From Nereocystis luetkeana (lineage: Eukaryota > Sar > Phaeophyceae > Laminariales > Laminariaceae), in NCBI GenBank assembly GCA_031213475.1, contig JARUPZ010000019.1:5559896-5623895 (forward strand): DNA of 64,000 nt, read 5' to 3'. The position numbers were made by a program, and so were the translations under genes. Under the pieces are notes generated by a model. It was given only the letters and a program-made list of their open reading frames with translations, searched no databases and was not told the DNA's origin. This document shows, piece by piece, positions 45,365 through 58,600 of this stretch. Positions within the stretch are counted from its first letter, which is position 1, and each line of letters begins with the position of its first letter.

Positions 45365-48300
45365 TCCGAAGGAGTTCGGTTCCCTCCGCGATGTTAGTGC
45401 CGGCAAAGAGGGCCAGCACGGGCGCGGTCGGGTCTTGGTGCGTCGTGTATACCGAAACTCGCAGCAGGTTCGAGTCCTCCTTCCTTCCCGCGCACCGAGT
45501 GTACCTGCGCGTGTGCGGGCGCAAACAGCGTCGGAGGAGGAAGGGAGGAGGAGAGGGGGGGGGGGGGGGGGCAGGAAGATGAGGAAGAGGAGGAGGGGGG
45601 GGGAGAGGGAGGGGGAGCGGGAGGAGGAGGAGGAGGGGGAGGAGGACGAGGAGGACGAGGAGGAGGAGGAGGAGGAGGGAGAGGTGGGGAGGGGGGGGGG
45701 GGAGGGGAGGAGGAAGAGGAAAAGGGGGGGGGGGGGGGGGGGGGAAGCGGGAGGACGAGAAGGTACACCTTTTTTTGTCGGGGGCGGTCGATAGCGGTCG
45801 GTTCGAGACGAATTGCAGAAGCTATCCGACGAGTCTCCTATCGTTTTTTCGTGTAATTAAGCAGTAAAAGACGAACAACGCTGGATTTTGTTACTGTTCA
45901 ATGACCGCGACTCGCTGCGTCGCAAATGAAGGGAGATGGCGAGAACCTTGACGCCGGGGAGGGGGGGGGGGGGGGGGGGATAGAAGGAGGGATAGAGGGA
46001 GAGGAGAGGAGGGACGGAGGGGGAACGAGTAAAATAACGGGCAGTGTTGTTCAGGGTAAACCATGAATCAACACAAAACATTCAGCGCCTTATAAGGTAT
46101 ACCTGGTACACCCCCAACGTACTCGTACTCCTAGCCCCTATACCACTATGACACCGATATAGCCGCTGCGCTTCCTTGTCGGAGGTGTGCGTGATAACCC
46201 CTTTCCCCTCTCGGTGCGCGAACATACCTCGAGATATTGGCGTAGCGTCGCTGGTCCAGGAGCAGTTCACGCCTCGGCTGGTCCGAGGCACCTGCACCAC
46301 CACCGTCGTTCCCATCGGGTGTGGTCAGACCCCCCAATCGGTGCACGAGGACACTGCTAGGCTGGCCTTCACCATCGACGATGTCAGCGGCTTCGCTGGC
46401 AAGCACGAGCTGCGACGCGCCAATTCGGGACAAAGCCAAAAACAAAAACAAAAAAAAAAACGGAAACGACAAGAAAAAAACGTTCGTGTTTGTTTTTTCC
46501 ATTTTGCCGAATCAAAAAGGCGAACGTATAATATCACTTCCAAAGCTGCGTACCTACCATTCCATCGGTCGAACTCACAGTTGACGTACAGTAATTCAGA
46601 CCTCGGACAGAACATCTACAGATCATTCCGTCATGATCTAGATCTTTCAGGGTAGATGATCTGTATGATCTATAGCTCATGTTGCCGGGTGGGAGCCGTA
46701 AAACCTGCATGGTCTAGCACAGGTTTCTTCGGTTGGATCTGTACTACGCAGATCCTGAATAACCTCCCACAACGCCAGGTGAGGAACTAGATCATCTATC
46801 TGTTCAGTAGATCATGATCTATCTGTCGATGATGTGTTCGAGGTGTGCAACGTTTGTAATCATTTTATAGAATCATTCTATACAATGGCAAACAAACGGG
46901 GGTAGGAATAGGCGATACATGTGTGTGTGTCGCCGTTTGCGATACTGAACAACTAAGAAAACAAAGCAATCCAAGCCTCAAAAGCCAGGGAAGGCGCGGG
47001 GGAAAACGAGCAGCTTGCGCAGGACACCACTAACATCCATTTCATGCCTCGGGCTGATGTGCTGTAGATCATCTACTGTAGTTTATCACCTGCCGTTGTG
47101 AGAGGGGTTGTGCGGATCTGCATAGCACAGATAGATCCTACCCAGCAAACATTTGATAGATCTCGCGCAGATAGGACGGGCCCCACCCGGCAACGTGAGC
47201 TATATACATACATAGATCATACAGTATCGGGAATAGATCTGCCTTGAAAGATCTAGATCATCTAGTCGAAATCGATGATCTGTCCGGGGTGAGTGACCTA
47301 TCTTCTACCGCAGGGTTGCGAGTAAGTTATGCCTTGGCTGATTTTCACGGCTTGTTGCTATTACGAGGGAGGGTGGGGGGGGTACTCGATCTCATGCATG
47401 GCCGTAGTTGTATGACCATAGACCCCCGCATGCCTACAATGCCGGGACGGAGCACGTCGGGTTTTCCCCGACCAGGCAGACATTGCGTGCACCAAGCGCG
47501 GAGCAAGCGCCGTGAGGTGTTCTGCGAGTCGCTTGAAGGGTGAGCTACATCCTACTAAGAACCGCTCGTGAGGCGGACTTGCACATTGATGACAGCTTCA
47601 ATGGTTCAATTCAAAATTTCCGGTGTGGCCACTTCCAGAGACAGCAAAGGGGGTACCACGTAACTGCCTCTTGGGTGCCTCACCATAAACACTACGTGAT
47701 GCGACCATTCCCCTTGTGCGCAGTAAAGGTTTTTCACCCCGCATAAATAACTTTCGACCACGAGCTATGAATAGCTGCGACCGACCGCCAACAAAAAAAA
47801 AAAGAAGAAGAAAAAAAGAACGGAACGCTGGTTGTCTACTGTACTTCACGTAGTGAGCGGCATATTTTACAGTGTCGTTGCCAACCGACGCCAACCTAAC
47901 CTATAAATAATAGGGGGCTATGGTAATCAGAACCGACGATGGGGCCAAAATTCATGCACTCCCCCTATATGGTTACACGCCGTATGTGGAACACAGGTTC
48001 GGGGATCGGTTCGTATATTGGTCGTCACACATACATCCATGGAAGATAGATACACCAGAAGTACTATCCTATCTGAGGAGCTTCCAGAGAAGAAGTCGGA
48101 GAACTCGGCGTAACAACTATTACGGGGGACAATAGTAAATAGGACCAAATATTGTTGGCGAAAAATAGGTGAATGCCTATATTTTTGTGCGTACCGTAGG
48201 TCCTATTTACTACCAATAACGAGTCTCCTTGAAGTCGAGGAGAGCCTTGTCTGCCCGCCCGAGCTTCACTCATCCTCTCTCACCTCCACGCCCATCGCGT

Positions 48301-51300
48301 GGAAGGCTCTCTCCTTGCCCCACACATGAGGGAGTAAACTGCAGCCCGAACACGGAAGCGGGTCAAGACTGCCACATCATTCGGGACCCTAGGAGAGTAG
48401 GGGCTTCATCTTGGCGCCAGCGACGAGATTCGAACTCACGCGGGCCAAGCCCAACGGCTCGTACCTGTAGGGGCTTCATGCATATTTCGGTCCTGATTAC
48501 TGCTATATATACCCCCCCCCCGTAAATACTTGAGCGGCGAAGAAAAAAAAACAGCCACAACCAGCTGACCCTGCTGTAGTCTTTTTTATCAGCAGAAAAC
48601 ACACGTCGATACACACAAAAAAGACGCAGAACTCCGCAACTTGCCGCACGCAACTAGCAATCAACACCTAGCCACCAGACTCTACTACAGCCCTACTAAT
48701 ATTACGATGTACAACCGCGGACGTGCGGGATCTCGTTGAGACGTCCATCGCACAAGCCCCGCCAGCCCGGAGACCATAGCGACTCGTTCATGAACGGCAA
48801 ATAAGCCTGCCTCCCTCAGCGCCCTTACGCGGGCGGCAACGGCCTCGTTGCGTCCCACGAGCCGATACCGGCCACCATCAACACACCGTCAAAGTCCCAC
48901 GATAATAAAAACAAAAAAATAAACCTGAAACACTAAAGCGGGTGTACAGGAACAAACTTCGTGGGGCTTTTGCTCCTAAGAGTTACCAGTACTACAGTAC
49001 CACTGCTGTAGGAACGTGCTACTCGTTCACCAGGTACCAGGTACACGATACAAAAGGAGTACGTAGCGCTTTGTTTTGGCCGAGCAAAAAAAAAATACGG
49101 CTGTGACGGGGGTTTTCTTGAACAAGGATGTATCGAACGAATGGCCCTTACATTCAACGAATAACGCTCAAACCGGCACGGCGGTCCTTGGAAGATCTAT
49201 ATAAAACGACGCCATCGTCATCATCACCGCCACCACTGCTACCGAGCAGCACTATACGGTAACGACATATGTAATGTATCTATTATAACGTATACCGTTC
49301 TGCTCCTAAATAGAAGTACCGTTTGTATGTTATTACGGGAGGCCATAGGTAATAGGACGAAATATTGTTAGTAAAAATGGTTAAATATATAGGTTAATGT
49401 ATACCATAGGTCCTACCATATCAACCATGGTCCCCCGTAATAATAGTTCAATCAAAACGGTCCTTACGTGTAGAGAAGATGTGGCACCAGGGAGTAGCTC
49501 CTCAGCGACGAAAAAAACACGTCTTGGCTATACTTTAATCAAGTATAACTCCTTCCCCTACTACCGTATGCAGCGTTCGGAGCGTCACTATGACGGGGGA
49601 CCATTGTGAATACGACCAAATAATGTTAGTAAAAAATAGCGAGATATATAGGTTTTTGTGTGTACCGTAGGTTTTGTTTAATATGGCCCCCCGTTCTATG
49701 ATCTTAGGAAGGGAAATATGCTGAGAAGAGAGGGGGAGGGCTAGTCGGGAGGGGGCTGACGAGGCGGGGGGGGGGGAGGCTCATTTGACCATTGACCACG
49801 CATCCCTTTCGAGACGGGGGGTACTCGATAGAATGCATGGCCGTAGTCGTACAAGCATAAACCCTCGCATCCCTGCAGTGTCGGGACGGAGTACGTCGGG
49901 TTTTCACCGACCAGGCAGACATTGCTTGCACTAAGCGCGAAGCGCCGTGAGGTGTTCGGCGAGTCGCATGCAGGGTGAGCTGCATCCTACCAAGAACCGT
50001 ATGTGAGGCGGGCTTGCATATGTACGACAGCTTTGTTGAGTTACTATATATTTTCCGGTGTAGACAGTTCCAGAGACAGCAATGGGGGTACGAGTACTAT
50101 GTAACTGCCTCGTGGATGCCTTGCCATAAACACGACCAGGTACGTGATACGATCATTCCGCTTGTGCGGCGTAAAGCTTCTCCGCCCCGCACAAATGATG
50201 TAACTCGACCGCCAGCTAGCTGTGACCGACCGCCAAAAAAAAAGGGGGGGAGGTGTACTCGATATCATGCATGGCCGTAGTCGGGGGGGGGGGGGTGCAT
50301 CAACTTATTGTCATGCATGGCCGAAGTCGTATGACCATAGACCCTCTCGCATCCCTACGGATGCCGGGACGGAGCACGCCAGGTTTTCACCGACCAGGCA
50401 GACATTGCTAGTATCACCAAACGCGACGCAAGCGACGTGAGGTATTTGGCGAGTCGCATGGACAGTGAGCTGCATCTTACCAAGAACGGGGGGGGGGGGG
50501 GGTACTCCTAGCAGAGATGCCCGTTAGGAAAGCCTTGCACATCTTGAACAGATCGTTGATTTTATCTATTAATATGAGTATTGAATAGTAGACCTTTCAG
50601 GGAAGATGATCTGTATGATCTATATGATCTGTACGATCTAGCTCATGTTGCCGGGCGGGATCCGTCTAGCTTATCTTATCTACGGTAGGGCATGTTTTCC
50701 TGTGGGATGCATCCGTATATATTGTAGACAGGTCCTGCACACAGCAGAGTATCAGAACGGCAGGCGGGCTAACCTGTATGATCTACTGCTGTAGGGCAAA
50801 ACAAATCCGGCCCGTGGTTGTTTGGCATCTGTATCTCAACAGACCAACGCACAACACATGTATCGCGACGGCAGGTTAGGGATCTAAAAGATCTGGATGA
50901 TCTACTGTACATCGTGATCTCTCTGACGTGAGAAATTGGACAATTTTATATAGAGATATACCTGGTACCCTGATATTTATATAGATATACAGTGGATAAA
51001 ATCTTGTTTGTGTTTTCATTTTATATGTCGTGCATATTTTTCAATCGTATAAATATCTACCAGGTATTATCCACTACCCACCCCAACTGTCGGTCGAAAC
51101 GCGAGCCGCCACATACACCTACACAGCATTAAAATAACAAAAAAAACAAACAAACGCACCTTCAGCCGTACGATCGACTTTTTTTTTGGCGAATCTCATC
51201 TCTCAAACCTGTGTGTGATGCCTCGACAGCACGTGCTACCGGGTGTACCGCACATGACATTCCATGAACGGTACAAGTCGGTGGCTCTCCTTGGGGTGCT

Positions 51301-52629
51301 ACTCGTACTTTTTTTTTTTGAACGTCGGCGTGAGCGCAGCTGAACCAGCGAGAGGAGGATCATTGCTGGGGACGGGGAAGAACACGAGCCCCCAAAATGG
51401 GCCCCGGGACGACGGCACCACCCTCCATGGCGTGTCTTCGTGTTACCACATATTAACCCCTTTAGAACCGCAGTCCCGTTTTGGGGACAAACCAGTCAAA
51501 CTCTAAGGAATTTGTCCCCAAAACGCGACTGCGGTCCTAAAAGGGTTAAAATAGATTAGTTCGCCCGATTGCACTCGTTGAATAGTACGAAAGCTGCAGA
51601 CGAAACGGACTTCAAAATGCGCGAGTTTTTTTCTGCATTACAGGCCTTGCCTGGCCGGCGATCGTGCACACGAAGCTCCCGATGGGGATGTCTTCCCCGG
51701 CCCTCACGCCCCACTTCTTGTCGCACCCCTCCAGTAGCTTACGCGAGGGACCCAGGTAGGCGACCTGGAACCGAAAAACAAAAAAAAAACAGGCAAAAAC
51801 GAACACCGCAGCGAAAAACGAAGGCTGGTCTTATTACGGGGGGGCATAGTTAATAGGACCAAATAGTGTTAGTAAAAATGGTTAGATATATAGGTTTTCA
51901 TGTATACCATAGGTCCTATTAACTATGGCCCCCCGTAATAGTTTTCCTATGTTTGGTTTTAGTTTTCCTATGTTTGGTCTTAGTTTTCCTATGTTTGGTC
52001 TTAGTTGTCCTCATCTTGGTCTTAGTTGCACTACTGTTGGTTTTGGTCGCACTATTTTTGGTAGTGTCATAGTTGCACTCTTTTTGGCCTTAGCTGCATT
52101 AGTTAGTCTGTTGTTACGGGGGACCCTAGTAAATAGGACCTACGGTACACACAAAAACCTATATATTTCCCTATTTTTACGAACACTATTTGGTCCTATT
52201 TACTATAGTCCGTCGTAGTAGTTGCACTGTGCATTGTCAAACCCTTTTTTGGATTGCAGTCCCGTTTTGGGGACAACCTACTTGGAGGTTGAGTGGTTTG
52301 TCCCCCAAAACGGGACTGCGGTACCAAAATGGTCAAGGTCTCATTTATAGCTGCACCATTTCCGGCCTTAGCTGCCCTCTCTTTCGTCTTAGTTGCACTA
52401 TCTTATGGTCATACCTGCACTACAGTGTTGGGTCTTATCCGTGAATGCCACATTTTTTTTCTCAGTTACCCTCTTTTTTGTCTTAGTTGCACTCTTTCCG
52501 GTCTTAGTTGCCCTTTTTTGGGGGTATTTAGTTGCGCTACTATTGGTCTTAGTGGCACTATTCATCCCTTGGGGTCCCAGAGATAGCGCCCAAAAAACGG
52601 GATAAAATGCGGTCCCCTACCACCCCCCG

Positions 52630-52668
<39 letters not shown>

Positions 52669-55600
52669 CCGCCCCGTCTAGGCAGAGCGCGTGCAAGCAG
52701 TTCAAGTGGCATCATGTTGCCTGCGATCGTGTCTTTTTTCTCTCCCTCCGCTGCGGTTCGGACACATCTCCAACCCCACTAACCCGGGCTGCTCGGTGTG
52801 GCCCGGTCAATGGTTGACGAGGTACCGCAAAAAAAAGACCGTTGCATTCGGAAAGAAGGGAGCGGTCGTTTGTCAAGCGCTCCATCTTTTTTTGTTTTTG
52901 TTTTACAAGAACGGAAAAGGTTGCCGATTACCGAACACACCAGGATTTCCGGAAATATCTGGTCGAGAGAGACAAGAGCCTTCCGGAATAGAATGTTCGA
53001 GGTCATGGTTCGTACCTGGTAGCACCTGGCGTTGAAAAAAAAACGATCGTACCTCTGTGCGAACTCAACGGTCTTATTTACGGCAACCGCAAAAAAAAAA
53101 AAAACGATGTGTTTCCGCTCTCAAGTCCCAAAGGATCCCCTGCACGAGATGCCACCCGTACATGGGGAGACCCTTTGGTTTGCGATGCCCGTGGCTGTTG
53201 CGCTCTTGCGTCTGTCTCTCACGAACAATTCTCCGCCTCCATCTCTACAACTCTCCCTCATTTGTCCATCTCCAGAACTCTCCATCTCTTATCTCCGCCC
53301 ACCTCTCTTTTTTTAGTCCTACAGACTACCATCACGTGCGCCCTTCTACACACCCAACCCCGGCCAACCCCATCCGACCCAAAATAATACTAAATACTTG
53401 ACACATGCGCCCAACCGTCACGTGCCGCTGCTCTACATTACCATTTAATACGTAAACAAAACGGGAGCGAACTGCCGCGAATTCCACAAAAAAAAAAAAA
53501 CTCGGGGGCTGAACGCGCGGGACGAGGTGATTGTGGTTCGTTGTCCCGTTGGAAGACGCAAGGGTTGCATAGGGCTCCTGGGGGGGGGGGGGGGGGGGGG
53601 TGTACTCGATAGGAGAGATGTACTCGATCTCATGCATGGCCGTAGTCGTATGATCATAGACCCTCGCATCCCTACGATGCCGGGACGGAGCATGTCGGGT
53701 TTTCACCGACCAGGCAGACATTGCTTATTGCACCAAGCGCGGAGCGAAAAATGAGGTGTCCGGCGAGTCGCATGAAGGGTGAACCCTGCTAAGAACCGCT
53801 TGTGAGGCGGACTTGCATGTGGATGACAGCTCCAATGAGTTCATTTAATTTCCGGTGTAGCCACTTCCAGAGACAGTAATGGGAGTACTATGTAGCTGCC
53901 TCTTGGGTGCCTTACCATGAACACTACGTGATACGATCAACTCCCTTCTGCGGAGTAAAGGTTTGTTCACCTCGCACGAATGATCTAACTCGACGACCAG
54001 CTATTTGAGAAAAAAAAAAAAAAAAAACGAATAAATAAAAAAACGGTACCCTGGTTGTCTAGCTCACGACTAGCTCACGTAGTGAGCGGCATGTTTCACA
54101 GTGTCGTTGCCAACCGACACCAACCCAACCTATATATAATGAGGCGGGGGTGGGGGGGGGGGTTCTTCGCTACAAGGCCACCTCGCAGCCAACGAAGGTC
54201 CTCACCTTATACGAGCCCCCTTTCAGAACTGAGGCCCCCTTTTCGGGGGCAAACTGCTTGAAATTACTGTCGGATAACTTTTGACGCTTGTCACGATAGA
54301 AGGGTACGTAACTTTTTTTTTGCGGCCACTCTTTTTTCTCGTGTTCTGACTGACGGGGGGGGGGAGGGGAGGGGGGGGGAGGGGGCTCCCTCCTCAACTG
54401 CGGAATTACCCAATGTCACTGGGATATCCTTCGTATTCTTTCAAACAATGTTTTTCGTTGTTTGCCTATCTTAAGGCCGCATGGCTCGTCGGATTTTTTA
54501 GGGTTTTCATGTTTTGTTCTCAAAAGTCCGTTTTTGGGGGGGTATCGTAGCGAGTGCCCTGGCAGTAGCGAGCAGCTCCCTCGAGCGAGGCAGGCGGGCT
54601 AATCCGTCTACCGTGGCAGGCGTTTTTTGCACTGAGCGAAGAGGGGGTAAAATATCCCGTCTACCATCTGCGCTCCCGTTTCGGGGCGCAGATTACTTTG
54701 GAATTAGTGTAGCAAGATACCACTCTCGGCGTTAATATAAAAAATATAAGGATCGCTCGGTCTCCAATATCAACGTCTAAACGGTCCTTTTATTTACGAC
54801 CACTGTGGTATGTGGGCGTTTCAGTGCAGTGCGGGGGGGGGGGTGTACTCGATAGGAGAGATGTACTCGATCTCATGCATGGCCGTAGTCGTATGAACCA
54901 TAGACCCTCGCATCCCTACAATGCCGGGACGGAACATGTCGGGTTTTCACCGACCAGGCAGACATTGCTTGCACCAAGCGCGAAGCGCCGTGAGGTGTCT
55001 GGCGAGTCGCATGAAGGGTGAGCTGCATCCTACTAAAAACCGCTTTTGAGGCGGACTTGCATATGGACGACAGCTTCAATGAGTTGATTTAATTTCCGGT
55101 GTAGGCATTTCCAGAGACAGCAATGGGAGTACTATGTAACTGCCTCTTGGGTGCCATACCTTGAACACTACGTGATACGATCAATTCCCTTGTGCGGAGT
55201 AAAGGTTCTTTACCTCGCACAAATGATCTAACTCGACAACCAGCTGTGGGCGACCGCCAAAAAAACAAAAACAAAAAAAAAACGGTACCCTGGTTGTCTA
55301 GCTCACGTAGTGAGCGGCATGTTTTACAGTGTCGTTGCCAATCGACACCAACCCAACCTATAAAAAATAGGGGGGGGGGGGGGGGGGGGGGTATAACTAA
55401 AGAGTTCACTCACGCCGAGCAAATCATTGTGCGGGACCAACAAACAAACAAACAAACAAACGAACGAACGAACAAAAAACGGCATCTATTTAAGTCCCGT
55501 CGCCTTGCCGCCCTGTATAAATAAACACAGGGACGATATTTTCTGATGCTTCGCCATGAGCGAAGTCTCCGCATTTCTTGGGGCGTAATTACGAGCCGGT

Positions 55601-58600
55601 TTTCGCGATAGATACCTCGAGACGAGGTTTATACCTCTCGGCCCGAAGCTTCCTCGTCGTGCTCGCCGACCCCTACTCTGCCAAACTCTGCCAAGGGCGG
55701 CCTCGGCCGTGCTCTACCCGTGTCTCGCCGGCGCGTGTTTGCTTGAGGATTTCATGCCTTTTTTTCATCATCGCTATACATAGTGTGGTAACTATCGTGG
55801 CATTTCCCTTGTCGCGCATGCCGGCAAAGTACTCCTCAAAGTCATCGCGCGCCGACTCAGCGACTATTGCGAACGGGAAGGCACCCTGCCAGAGGAGCAG
55901 TGTGCCTTAAGGCCCGAACGATCGACGGTCGACATGATGTTCGTGGTGCGACGCTTGCAGGAATTGGCAAGGAAGAAGGACACTCCGCTGTTCATGTGCT
56001 TTGTCGACCTCACCAAAGCCTATGACTCCGTCGACCGAACCCTCCTGTGGGCTGTCTTGGCTCGCTTTGGGGTGCCACCTAGAATGCTCACCGTTATCCG
56101 CCAATTCCACGACGGCATGCGAGCATGCGTGCGGCTGGATGACGGCGAGTGTTCAGATATGTTCGACGTGAAACAGGGCCTACGGCAAGGGTGTGTGCTC
56201 ACGCCATTGTTGTTCAACATGTTTTTTACAGCGGTGCTGCGAGTGGCGGAGAAACGTTTCGCTGCTGATAAAGCCATCACGGACAGCTTGGTGCAACTCC
56301 AACAAAAGCAGGAGAAGAAGAAAAAGAAGAGGGGGAAGGCACGGGTCGGGCACGCCGACGGACAGGGGAATGATAAAGAGGCCCAGACACTGTGCGCTAT
56401 GCTCTATGCTGACGATGCAGGCATAGTATCGAGATCACCCAACGGCCTGGAGAGGATGATGACGGTGATCGTGTCTGCATGTGCCGCTTTCGGCCTGACG
56501 GTCTCGGAGGCCAAGACGGAGATAATGTGTCTGCAAACGAAAGATGGGGGGAACGTGCCGTTCACCGTCACCGCCGCCGGCCAAGTGTACAAACAAACGA
56601 CCGAGTTTGTGTATCTGGGCGGGGCTATCAGCGCAGATTGGACGGGCAGAAGTGTCGAGGTAACGCGTCGACTCCAGAGGGCATGGGCATGCTTCGGACG
56701 GTATAGGATGGAAATTTATGACCGCCCGGGTGTGCGCCTACGCTGGTGCGAATGCTGAGAGCCGAGGTGATCGAAACGTTGCTCTACGGTTGCGTTACTT
56801 GGAGCCCGAGCAAGACTGATTACGGTAGGCTACGGGAGGTCCACCACAAGATGCTCCTCCGATGCATCGGGTGGCGAAAACGAAAGCGCGAAGACCACAT
56901 TCTATCCTATGCTAGCGCGCTTCTCAGGACAAAATCTGAAAGCGTTGAGACGACGGTACGCAGACGTAGGCTCTTGTTTGCGGGCTTTGTGACACGCATG
57001 TGAGAGGAGCGTCTGCCGAAGACGGTCATGTTTGGGGAGATGGTTGGGGGTAAGGGTTACTCCGGAGGACAGGAGTGGGACTGGATGAGGTACCTTGAGG
57101 AGGACCTCAAGGAGTTCGGCATCAAGCTCGAAGGGTGGCGCGAGGCAGCACAGAAAGCCGGCAGATGGTTCCGACGGGTCGAGGAAGGGGCGGAGGCCTT
57201 CATGCGGAAATGGCATACATATGAGAAGGAGGCATCGGCAGAACGGCATAGAATAGCGGCAACAACGACCGCAGCCGTTGACGCCAACGCGAATGTGCAG
57301 AATGGCAGGGAAGAGGGGGGGGGCGAAAGGGGGACGAGGGGGAATGGGGGGGGGAGGGGGGGGGAGGCGGTCTGCCCAACAGACTGAAGCCTGGTTATGG
57401 CCATCATCGTCATGATGCACTCCCTTCTTTGGGACCCAAGTAACTAGCATGGTGCCATTTGGGCAACTTTGCGTGTCTGTATGCTCCAGTGCCTGCCTTT
57501 CGTATTTTCTTTCCCCCCCGCCCGTGATTATCGCTTTTTTGTCCCTTCTTTTTTTTCATTTTTCTTTCATTCCCGTTTGTACCTCTTTGTGTCTTTGTTA
57601 GTATGGTCCGTTTTGCCTTTTTTTGCGTTTTGCTATCTGCGTCTGTTTTTGTTTTGTTTTGTTTTTTTTGCTAAGCTTCATCTTCTCTTTTAGGTTTTTG
57701 TCTGCTATTAATAGTCTCCTTTTTGCTTCCCTGGTGTCCGCAGTGGTGGAGTGCGTATGCTTGTTTTTCGTTTTTTGCCTCTGTTTTTACTTGAGGTATT
57801 TCTTCCACTCCAGAGTTATTGGAGCCTGTCCTGCGACCACGGACTGCATTGAATTGTGAGTTAATGTGAGAACAACAACAACAACAACAACAACAACAAA
57901 ACATATATATTTTTTACAGTCCCGTGTGGAATAATTTGACCTCTTTTGACCTTGCGATCTACACATGAGCATGTCGGGACGTCGTCTCGCGAGGCGGTGA
58001 ACGTTTTCGGTCGATTCGCGCGCACACGTGCCCGCTGGCCTCCTCTGCACCGGGCAAGGTCTCAGGGCGTGTCTTAACCCTCCCCAAAGAGCATTGGAAC
58101 CAACCGGATGGGATTTTATTTGCCGCATGAATTGGTGTTGATTGGTTGTGGGAAACGAATAGATTCAGTGCAGCCCGAGAAAAACAGTTTACCAGGTATC
58201 TAGGAAGAGGAAGAAGAAGTGTTGCACCCCTTTTTCTTGTTTGGAAGGACCGAACGGCCCGACCGAACGGGAACAAATAGCAGATTATCTGATGTAGAAG
58301 GACACCACCGAAGATGGATGTGGACACCTGTTTGCTTCGGCATGTCCAAAAGATACCGTTCGTGCCGATTCGGCTGGCGAGGCCCAGGATTCTGCATGGA
58401 CCCGAACACGTTTTTTTAGGTACATTGGAACGGAACGAACGACCACGAACAGCCTCGTTCCGTTCCGCTCGTTCCCATGCTATTTGGTGGGAGTTAAGAC
58501 ACCCTCACGTTCGCTCGTGCCGTGAACATGCGGGCGGTGGACGCCGCAATTTTCATCAAAAGATCGAGAGCTTGTTTTTTGTTTTTTTAGCTGCAAAAGT

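Larger units (their letters stand above)
51942..52570. repeat. GGTCTTAGTTGCACTATTTT minisatellite invaded by M1 and M2
   Basis: Degenerate ~20-bp units (TTTTCCTATGTTTGGTCTTA, GTTGCACTATTTTTGG, CTTAGTTGCCCTC and similar). An M1 copy at 52113-52221 and an M2 copy at 52238-52336 interrupt them, and the array resumes on the far side. Confidence 0.75.

Noticed and set aside
45228..45794. Glu/Gly/Arg-rich open frame on +
   Set aside because: Produced by GGAGGAGGA/GGGG tracts; the true coding sequence here is the SET exon on the minus strand.
47598..47894. Open frames recurring inside M3 copies
   Set aside because: They differ between copies by frameshifts and stops, so M3 does not encode a conserved protein.
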